Source: Campylobacteraceae bacterium | GTDB lineage: Bacteria; Campylobacterota; Campylobacteria; Campylobacterales; Sulfurovaceae | Direction of reading: 5' to 3' | NCBI GenBank assembly: GCA_026995985.1 | Contig: JALWNF010000167.1 | Location: 1 to 12,959, forward strand | DNA: 12,959 nucleotides | Part shown: in pieces, positions 7,538-12,959 of the stretch | Position numbering within the stretch: the first letter of the stretch is position 1 | How the letters are laid out: every line of letters begins with the position of its first letter | Program-made: the position numbers and the translations under genes | The notes under the pieces: model-generated | Databases searched by the model: none | Told to the model about the DNA's origin: nothing | Seen by the model: only the letters and a program-made list of their open reading frames with translations

Positions 7538-8650
7538 ATGTTACTTTTTACCCCTGGACCAACTCCTGTACCTGAGTCTGTACGTCAAGCTATGGCAACA
7601 CCTACACTTCATCACAGAACACCTGAGTTTGAAGCTATCTTTAAAAAAGCTAGAGAGCGTCTGTTAAAACTTTATGGTATGGACGAGTGTGTGATGTTAG
7701 CAAGTTCTGGAACTGGTGCAATGCAGTCATGTGTTTTAAACCTCTGTAAGAGAAAAGCACTAACCATAAATGCTGGTAAGTTTGGTGAACGTTTTGGAAA
7801 GATTGTCAAAGCGATGGGAAGAGAGCTTGTTGAGCTTAAGTATGAATGGAATACTCCTGCCTCTATAGAAGATATAAAAGAGGCATTGGCTCAAAGTCCT
7901 GATATTGATTCACTATTTATCCAAATAAGTGAAAGTGCAGGTGGACTAAGACACCCTGTAGAGGAGATTGCCTCTTATGTAAAATCGGTAAACTCAGACA
8001 TCATGGTAATTGCCGATGGTATTACTGCTGTAGGTGTTGAGAAGATAGACGTAACAAACATTGATGCACTTGTAGCAGGGAGTCAAAAGGCTCTAATGCT
8101 TCCTCCTGGTTTAGCAATGATTGGGCTAAGCTCATCTGCTGTTAAGAGAATTGGTGAAGGAGTTGACTACTACTTTAACCTAGCCTCTGAGATTAAAAAA
8201 CAGCAGAAAAATACAACAGCCTATACTGCTCCAACTACGTTAATTATTGGATTAAATGCCATCTTTGATGAGATAGATAAAGAGGGGCTAGAGTCACTTT
8301 ATGCTAAAACATCAGCAAGAGCAAAAGCAACACAATCAGCCCTTGAAGCGATTGGATTAAATATCTACCCAACAACTCCTGCTAAGTCTATGACAACTAT
8401 TATTGATGATGATGCAGAAGCAATTAGAAAACTACTTAAATCTAAATATGAGGTAAATATAGCAGGTGGACAAGACCACTTAAAGGGTAAAATTTTCCGT
8501 ATAAATCAAATGGGTCTGATTCCTGTATATGAGTCTGTTTGGGTTGTTAATGCTATTGAGATGGCACTTGCTGACTTAGGAAGACGAATATTTGATGGAA
8601 CTGCCTCTAAACTCTTTAATGAGGTATACTTTTATGAATTGAAACAATAG
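7538..8650 (+). CDS. Class V PLP aminotransferase, alanine-glyoxylate/serine-pyruvate type
   Basis: A 370-residue fold-type I PLP enzyme of the alanine-glyoxylate / serine-glyoxylate aminotransferase family. These cytosolic enzymes usually move an amino group from serine or alanine to glyoxylate or pyruvate; some relatives are mislabelled as a soluble hydrogenase subunit. Family marks are TPGPTPVP at 5-12, ASSGTGAM at 55-62 for phosphate binding, IADGITAVG with Asp160 contacting the pyridine nitrogen, and GSQKALMLPPGLA with Lys184 as the Schiff-base lysine. FRINQMG with Arg321 probably binds the substrate carboxylate. The block that usually reads like ETSTG is here SESAGG (131-136), so substrate preference may differ. 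AAGGA lies five nt before the ATG. It is probably monocistronic, with its own promoter and a hairpin after it. The exact substrates cannot be read from sequence. Confidence 0.9.
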   Translation: MLLFTPGPTPVPESVRQAMATPTLHHRTPEFEAIFKKARERLLKLYGMDECVMLASSGTGAMQSCVLNLCKRKALTINAGKFGERFGKIVKAMGRELVELKYEWNTPASIEDIKEALAQSPDIDSLFIQISESAGGLRHPVEEIASYVKSVNSDIMVIADGITAVGVEKIDVTNIDALVAGSQKALMLPPGLAMIGLSSSAVKRIGEGVDYYFNLASEIKKQQKNTTAYTAPTTLIIGLNAIFDEIDKEGLESLYAKTSARAKATQSALEAIGLNIYPTTPAKSMTTIIDDDAEAIRKLLKSKYEVNIAGGQDHLKGKIFRINQMGLIPVYESVWVVNAIEMALADLGRRIFDGTASKLFNEVYFYELKQ

Positions 8651-8686
8651 CGTATATAATAAAGGTACTTTTCTATACAGATTTAC

Positions 8687-8708
8687 AAGCAGACACATTG
8701 GTCTGCTT
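8687..8708. terminator. Hairpin at the aminotransferase/galU convergent junction, probable bidirectional terminator
   Basis: AAGCAGAC (8687-8694) pairs perfectly with GTCTGCTT (8701-8708) around a 6-nt loop. It directly abuts the galU stop codon. The T-runs after the stem are short on both strands, so efficiency is uncertain. The location between two convergent stop codons supports a terminator role. The CAGAC/GTCTG core is also present in the hairpin at 3048-3070. Confidence 0.5.
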
Positions 8709-9536
8709 CTATAATTTCATATTATTATAAAACCAATTTGTAGCCTCAACAAACCCATCAACACTTCCACAATCAAAGCGTTTACCTTTAAATTTATAGG
8801 CAATTACACGCCCCTGCTTTGCCTGTTCTAAAAGAGCATCAGTAATCTGAATCTCACCACCTTTACCTGCTTTGGTATTGCGTAAAATATCAAAAATATC
8901 AGGTGTTAATATATATCGCCCAATAATTGCTAAATTGCTAGGTGCATCTTTAGGGTCAGGCTTCTCAACCATATTGCTAACACGATAGGTATCATTAGTA
9001 CCATCAACTAGTTTTCCTGCTATAACACCATACTTTTGTGTCTCATTTATTGGAACTTCTTCAATAGCCACAACAGAACATTGATACTTCTCATAGACCT
9101 CCTTCATCTGCTGAAGCACCCCTACTCCATCACTATGACACAAATCATCAGCCAAAACAACTGCAAAAGGCTCATTTCCAATAAGTGTCTCTCCTGTTAA
9201 GATAGCATGACCTAACCCCTTCATCTCCATTTGACGAGTATAGGAAAAGGTACATTTTTCTATAATAGAACGAATCTCATCTAAAAGAGCCTCTTTACTT
9301 CCACCTTTAATTTGATGCTCTAACTCATAACTAATATCAAAATGGTCTTCAATGGCTCGTTTACCACGACCTGAGACTATTGCCATAGTTGTAATACCAG
9401 ATTCAAGTGCCTCCTCTACACCATACTGAATAAGTGGTTTAGTTAAAATAGGCAACATCTCTTTTGGAGTAGCTTTTGTAGCAGGAAGAAATCTTGTTCC
9501 ATAACCAGCAGCGGGGAATAGACATTTATTTATCAT
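8709..9536 (-). CDS. galU: UTP-glucose-1-phosphate uridylyltransferase GalU
   Basis: Makes UDP-glucose and pyrophosphate from glucose-1-phosphate and UTP in the cytosol, supplying surface glycans. The 275 residues are within the usual bacterial range. The nucleotide-binding signature FPAAGYGTRFLPATKATPKE begins at residue 7 with the conserved KEMLP at 25-29. ADD at 129-131 is the metal-binding stretch, VEKP lies at 190-193 and GGEIQITDAL at 226-235. It is the last gene of the mutase-pgi-galU operon and overlaps the end of pgi by 11 bases. Minus-strand AAAGG at 9548-9544 lies seven nt before the ATG, inside the pgi coding region. The pgi-galU pairing is, as I recall, also found in Campylobacter. 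The identification is secure. Confidence 0.96.
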   Translation of the reverse strand: MINKCLFPAAGYGTRFLPATKATPKEMLPILTKPLIQYGVEEALESGITTMAIVSGRGKRAIEDHFDISYELEHQIKGGSKEALLDEIRSIIEKCTFSYTRQMEMKGLGHAILTGETLIGNEPFAVVLADDLCHSDGVGVLQQMKEVYEKYQCSVVAIEEVPINETQKYGVIAGKLVDGTNDTYRVSNMVEKPDPKDAPSNLAIIGRYILTPDIFDILRNTKAGKGGEIQITDALLEQAKQGRVIAYKFKGKRFDCGSVDGFVEATNWFYNNMKL

Positions 9537-10764
9537 TTTTAGACCTTTGTAATAGTTTATTTTTTAAAATTGTTTTTCCAGACTCAACTCCAGGTTGATT
9601 GTAAGTATTTACATTAATAAGTTTTCCAACTAAAGAGGTAAGAAGCTCATAGTAGTAGATAAGCTGACCTATACTTCTCTCATCTACACGCTCTATAATA
9701 ATCTCATCTAAAGGAATATCTCCTTGAGCTTTAAGTGCCTCTATAACAGAGTCACTCTGCATTGTAATTAGGTCATGAAAGGTGACTCCATTTAAAATAT
9801 CTAGCGACTCTAAATAAGGTAGAGTAATATTTGGAATAGTTAACTCATTTTGAAAATCATCAATCTTTATAAAGGTAACTGATTTATCTCGTGTCCCCTC
9901 TACAATAAGTTGTAAAAAGGAGTGTTGGTCTTTTGGACCAATAAGCCCAATAGGAGTTACTCCTACATGAAAAGCTGAATTACACTGCTTTTTACCTAAG
10001 CTCTCTCCCCATAGCTGAACATACCACTCAGAGAAGTAACGCAGTGTTTCAGAGTAGGCAAATAGACAGTTTATATTGTAGGTTGTATGGTACTTAGCAT
10101 AGAACATTGCCTTATTTAAAAGAGACTCTTTTAAGTAACCATCATTAAAAAAACTCTCTTTAACACTCTTTGCACCCTTTAGAAGTTCATAAATATTAAC
10201 ACCACATAGAGCTAAAGGGAGTAGACCAACAACAGAGAGTACTGAAAATCTTCCTCCCACATTTTTGGGTAAATAGAAAACTTTAGAGCCTATTTTAGTA
10301 GCAAATTTATCTAAAGGTGACTCTTTATCGGTTATAAAGGTATACCGAGATGCTCTACTCTCCTTTGTATAAAAGTATTTAAAAATAGAGATAGTCTCAA
10401 CTGTAGTACCAGATTTTGAGATGACTAAAAAGTGAGACTTATCTAACTCTATTTTAGATTGTATCTCTTTAATATTAATAGGGTCAGTACTCTCAAAAAA
10501 GTAGAGTTTTCTTAATGGTTTTTTAACAGGTTTTAGAAACTCATAGACTGCTTTTGCACCTAGAGAGCTACCACCAATACCCAAAACAACAATAGTTTCA
10601 ATACTCTTATTAAAGCTATTTACAAACTCTAAAATCTCATCGATATTCTGTTCAGGTAAGTTATAGTATCCAATACTCAAACGCTCTTTATCTATCTCTC
10701 TAAATAGTTTTTGTTTCTCATCTATCTCAAAAGTAGAACGGTTAAAATGGAGTCTGTTTCTCAT
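9526..10764 (-). CDS. pgi: Glucose-6-phosphate isomerase (short form)
   Basis: Interconverts fructose-6-phosphate and glucose-6-phosphate. The protein has 412 residues against about 549 in E. coli. This shorter type is expected in Campylobacterota, and all active-site blocks remain. They are VLGIGGSSLGAKA (60-72), ISKSGTTVET (115-124) for sugar-phosphate binding, VGGRFSVLS (169-177), LWGESLGKK with Glu254, KDQHSF with His281 and YNQPGVESGKTIL with Lys397. The ATG follows the mutase stop after four bases, with a TAGGAT Shine-Dalgarno inside the end of that gene. Its own end overlaps galU by 11 bases. In an organism that fixes carbon it would run toward glucose-6-phosphate for glycan synthesis; that direction is inference. 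Confidence 0.96.
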   Translation of the reverse strand: MRNRLHFNRSTFEIDEKQKLFREIDKERLSIGYYNLPEQNIDEILEFVNSFNKSIETIVVLGIGGSSLGAKAVYEFLKPVKKPLRKLYFFESTDPINIKEIQSKIELDKSHFLVISKSGTTVETISIFKYFYTKESRASRYTFITDKESPLDKFATKIGSKVFYLPKNVGGRFSVLSVVGLLPLALCGVNIYELLKGAKSVKESFFNDGYLKESLLNKAMFYAKYHTTYNINCLFAYSETLRYFSEWYVQLWGESLGKKQCNSAFHVGVTPIGLIGPKDQHSFLQLIVEGTRDKSVTFIKIDDFQNELTIPNITLPYLESLDILNGVTFHDLITMQSDSVIEALKAQGDIPLDEIIIERVDERSIGQLIYYYELLTSLVGKLINVNTYNQPGVESGKTILKNKLLQRSKNDK

Positions 10765-10768
10765 TAGA

Positions 10769-12154
10769 CTATCCTACCATTTTTTTAGCTTCTAAAATAA
10801 CTCTATTGACCTCGTCTTCATACATCTTGACTAAATCTTTATCTGTAGATTCAAAACGTGTAACAAGTACAGGAGTAGTATTACTAGCACGAACTAAACC
10901 CCAACCATTCTCAAAGTTTATTCGCACTCCATCTACATCTATAATATCTACAATTTTTGGAAAGCTACTAGGAGGATTTTTAAGTAGTTTTTTAATAGTA
11001 TCAATTAAAACAAACTTCTCCTCATCGGTTGTGGCTACCTTTATCTCCTCTGTAGAGTAGACTTTAGGAAGAGACTCTAACTCCTCATCGAGGTTAACTC
11101 CATCTTGTAATAGTTCTAACATACGAAGTGTAGCATAGATAGCATCATCATACCCAAAGTAGCGATGTTTAAAAAATATATGCCCACTTACCTCACATGC
11201 CAAATCTGCATTTGTCTCTCTCATCTTTACTTTAAGATTTGAGTGACCTGTTTTGTACATAATAGCTTTTGCCCCTCGTCTCTCTAGCTCATCATACATC
11301 ACTTGTGAACACTTTACCTCACCAATGACTATTGGATTTTCCATCTTCATAGCATACAGAAGTGCCATCTGGTCACCTTTAATATTGTACTTATGAGTAA
11401 GCACTGCAATTCTGTCTGCATCTCCATCATAAGCAAAGGCAATCTCACCCTCTTTTTCTAAAAGTGCTTTAATATCTGCTAGATTTGACTCTACAGATGG
11501 GTCTGGGTGATGGTTTGGAAATGTTCCATCAGGCTCTAGGTATATCCCCTTATAGTTTAACTCCAAAGCATCAAAAATATCGGTTATAACTGTACCAACA
11601 ACCCCATTACCACCATCTATTACTATCTTTTTGTCAAAGCCTTTTAGATGAGAGAAATTCTTAACCATATACTCAATATACTGTTTTTTAGACTCTATTG
11701 CTATTCGTTCTGTATTAGTTGGTATCTGCATACTGCTATTTGCAATAATCTCATCACCTAAAGCATATATCTCTTCTCCAAAAAATGGAGCTTTATCTAG
11801 TGTTATCTTAAATCCATTATACTCACTTGGATTGTGTGAGCCTGTTATCATAATAGAGCTATTAACTTGCTCCTCTATATTTGTTGGTTGTACATAGTTT
11901 GAAAAATAGTTTACAGGTGTTGCTACCATGCCCATATCTAACACTTTACACCCTGCAAAATTTAGTCCAGAAGCTAAGTAGTCACGTAAAATAGGAGAGT
12001 GAGTTCTTGCATCATAACCAATGGCTACTACACCACCTAAAACTTTAATCTTTTTTCCCAAAAAGTAACCAATAAGTTTTACACTTTGCTCATTTAGCTC
12101 TTTTTCAAAAATTCCTCTTATATCATATTCTCTAAAAATTGTTTTCTTTATCAT
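10769..12154 (-). CDS. algC: Phosphomannomutase/phosphoglucomutase (alpha-D-phosphohexomutase)
   Basis: Transfers phosphate between C6 and C1 of hexoses. In this operon the likely reaction is glucose-6-phosphate to glucose-1-phosphate, with mannose phosphates also possible. The 461 residues match AlgC of Pseudomonas (463). All four domains are marked: FREYDIRG near the N-terminus, the catalytic TGSHNP with phosphoserine Ser106, and the magnesium loop DGDADR (Asp243, Asp245, Asp247). The sugar-specificity loop EVSGH (321-325) and the phosphate-binding RASNTTP (422-428) complete the set. Minus-strand AAGGA at 12168-12164 precedes the ATG by nine nt. It is the first gene of the mutase-pgi-galU operon. 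Upstream lie a palindromic repeat array and the gltX terminator, so it needs its own promoter, which I cannot place with confidence. The symbol could equally be manB or pgm. Confidence 0.93.
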   Translation of the reverse strand: MIKKTIFREYDIRGIFEKELNEQSVKLIGYFLGKKIKVLGGVVAIGYDARTHSPILRDYLASGLNFAGCKVLDMGMVATPVNYFSNYVQPTNIEEQVNSSIMITGSHNPSEYNGFKITLDKAPFFGEEIYALGDEIIANSSMQIPTNTERIAIESKKQYIEYMVKNFSHLKGFDKKIVIDGGNGVVGTVITDIFDALELNYKGIYLEPDGTFPNHHPDPSVESNLADIKALLEKEGEIAFAYDGDADRIAVLTHKYNIKGDQMALLYAMKMENPIVIGEVKCSQVMYDELERRGAKAIMYKTGHSNLKVKMRETNADLACEVSGHIFFKHRYFGYDDAIYATLRMLELLQDGVNLDEELESLPKVYSTEEIKVATTDEEKFVLIDTIKKLLKNPPSSFPKIVDIIDVDGVRINFENGWGLVRASNTTPVLVTRFESTDKDLVKMYEDEVNRVILEAKKMVG

Positions 12155-12194
12155 TTTTATATTTCCTTTTTAGCTCATTCCTATCCGTCTTCAG

Positions 12195-12304
12195 CAACAC
12201 CATTGAATTAATGGTTAAAATTTGTAGGGTGTTTTCCCCTGACAACACCATCAAAACCAAATCAATACAATTAATGGTGTTTTCAGGGGGAAACACCCTA
12301 CAAA
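12195..12304. repeat. Nested palindrome array with 48-nt period between gltX and the mutase gene
   Basis: CAACACC motifs begin at 12195 and 12243, with AAACACC at 12291, giving a 48-nt period. GGTGTTTTC begins at 12228 and 12276, again 48 apart. CAACACCAT is exact at the first two positions. A short palindrome ACCATT/AATGGT lies at 12199-12215. The stretch between the repeated motifs is not conserved. The array includes the long inverted repeat described separately. It has no coding potential I would trust. Confidence 0.7.
12221..12304. repeat. 84-bp MITE-like inverted repeat (31-nt arms, 22-nt loop)
   Basis: The arm 12221-12251 is the reverse complement of 12274-12304 at 29 of 31 positions, separated by 22 nt. 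Each arm also contains its own small hairpin: GGTGTT with AACACC (12228/12244) and GGTGTTT with AAACACC (12276/12291). The termini read TTTGTAGGG and CCCTACAAA. I see no clear target-site duplication beyond a few A residues. The structure fits a non-autonomous palindromic element or REP-like unit. A transposase-linked origin is inference. Confidence 0.75.
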
Positions 12305-12339
12305 AAATAGATATAGGGTACAATTGCCATCGCACCCTA
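12302..12339 (-). terminator. Rho-independent terminator of gltX, overlapping its stop codon
   Basis: On the minus strand TAGGGTGCGAT pairs with ATTGTACCCTA (plus 12339 down to 12314) to give an 11-bp stem with two G-U wobbles and a GGCA loop. It is followed by TATCTATTTTTT. The stem begins at the TAG stop codon itself. The wobble positions would be A-C mismatches on the opposite strand, so it should work for the gltX direction only. Confidence 0.78.
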
Positions 12340-12959
12340 CCCATTTATAAACTCTATAGCCTTCTCAACTCTTCTTACTACCTCATCTGTACCCAAAATA
12401 GCCATAATCTCATCAAGCCCTGAACCTGTCATAGAGCCTAAAAGAGAGACACGTAAAGGTTGCCCAATTTTTCCAAAACCTATCTCTCTTTTAGTTACTA
12501 TAGATTCAATAACAGCATGGTACTCCTCTTTAGTAGAGGCATTTGCACCCCTTAGCATCTCTATAAACTCACCTAAAATCTCAACAGCATCACCCTTAAA
12601 TGCCTTTTTAGCATTTTTTGCATTATACTCACTAGGTGCATTTAAAATTAAATTAATCTGTTTAGCCAACTCCACTAAAGTCTTTCCACGCTCTTTGGTT
12701 GCATTTAAGATTAAATCTCTCTTGTCACTATCTCTAATATCTACCCCAAAATCTACCAACAGCTCTGCTAACTCATCATGAGGCTTATTTTTAATATAGT
12801 GGGCATTGAGCCATAATAGTTTGTCAAGATTATAGTTCGATGAACTTTTGTTTATATCTTTAGGGTCAAAAAGCTCTATCATCTCTTTAACAGAGAATAT
12901 CTCTTGGTCTCCATGACTCCAACCTAGTCGTACTAAAAAGTTTAAGAGTGCTTCAGGTA
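12337..12959 (-). CDS. gltX: Glutamyl-tRNA synthetase, C-terminal part (5' end outside window)
   Basis: Charges tRNA with glutamate. Only the last 206 residues are present and the reading frame runs off the right edge, so this is partial by position and not broken. The visible part begins with PEALLNFLVRLGWSHGDQE, the conserved block just after the KMSKS-type loop of class I GluRS, which lies outside. The rest is the helical anticodon-binding region, including KREIGFGKIGQPLRVSLLG and a terminal helix ending VEKAIEFING. An internal ATG at 12880-12882 is not the real start because homology continues upstream. Many Campylobacterota carry two GluRS paralogs, one for tRNA-Glu and one for tRNA-Gln; I cannot tell which this is. 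Its stop lies within a GTAGGGTG motif that is also the base of its terminator. Confidence 0.93.
   Translation of the reverse strand, partial: PEALLNFLVRLGWSHGDQEIFSVKEMIELFDPKDINKSSSNYNLDKLLWLNAHYIKNKPHDELAELLVDFGVDIRDSDKRDLILNATKERGKTLVELAKQINLILNAPSEYNAKNAKKAFKGDAVEILGEFIEMLRGANASTKEEYHAVIESIVTKREIGFGKIGQPLRVSLLGSMTGSGLDEIMAILGTDEVVRRVEKAIEFING

Noticed and set aside
10806..11060. Plus-strand open frame of 84 codons inside the mutase gene
   Set aside because: Antisense shadow of a well-conserved coding region with no start signal.
12195..12304. CRISPR array
   Set aside because: Spacing is regular, but the repeats are only 7-9 bases in a nested palindrome, there are no uniform 25-40-base repeats with unique spacers, and no cas genes are present.
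12132..12344. Minus-strand open frame of 70 codons across the gltX-mutase gap
   Set aside because: It runs through the palindromic repeat, has no family resemblance, and overlaps the real start of the mutase gene.
12139..12423. Plus-strand open frame of 94 codons over the repeat and the end of gltX
   Set aside because: Antisense to gltX and to the repeat, no Shine-Dalgarno and low-complexity composition; a by-product of the palindrome.
12880..12882. ATG as the true start of a 181-residue gltX-like protein
   Set aside because: Reading upstream in the same frame gives the conserved GluRS block PEALLNFLVRLGW, so the gene continues beyond the window.

Overview
The window looks like chromosomal DNA from a Campylobacterota (epsilonproteobacterial) organism, probably an environmental Sulfurovum/Sulfurimonas-type relative. 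This rests on the AT-rich composition, a short (412-residue) glucose-6-phosphate isomerase, a DUF507 gene between purA and carA, carA without carB beside it, and promoters made of an isolated TATAAT-type -10 box with no clear -35. The species assignment is inference. Nearly all of the DNA is ordinary housekeeping sequence. I see no phage, transposase, CRISPR array, rRNA or tRNA.

Layout. Positions 59-3037 (+) hold purA, a DUF507 gene and carA. They are packed as one operon behind a TATAAT promoter: a 9-nt gap, then a 1-nt overlap with a GTG start. Converging on this is mltB (3078-4175, -, TTG start), a secreted lytic transglycosylase, with purT behind it (4266-5432, -). Across a 166-bp divergent gap, the + strand carries an unrecognised secreted protein (5599-6201), a SlyB-type glycine-zipper lipoprotein (6272-6736) closed by a very good intrinsic terminator, an unrecognised coiled-coil protein (6848-7471), and a class V PLP aminotransferase (7538-8650). 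From 8709 to the right edge everything is on the - strand. Transcription there runs gltX (5' end outside the window), then a terminator and a palindromic repeat array, then the tight operon phosphohexomutase-pgi-galU.

How the genes work together. Pgi, the phosphohexomutase and GalU together convert fructose-6-phosphate via glucose-6-phosphate and glucose-1-phosphate to UDP-glucose, the entry to surface polysaccharide synthesis. PurA (IMP to adenylosuccinate), PurT (formate-dependent GAR formylation) and CarA (glutaminase subunit of carbamoyl phosphate synthetase) serve purine, pyrimidine and arginine synthesis. MltB and the SlyB-like protein belong to the envelope.

The least ordinary DNA is non-coding. 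Between gltX and the mutase gene (12195-12304) lies a nested palindrome array. It has CAACACC-type motifs every 48 nt and two 31-nt arms that match as inverted repeats at 29 of 31 positions. The G-T-A-G-G-G motif at its ends also contains the TAG stop codons of both gltX and carA. The two unrecognised proteins are the main coding unknowns. I did not find a convincing new multi-gene system.
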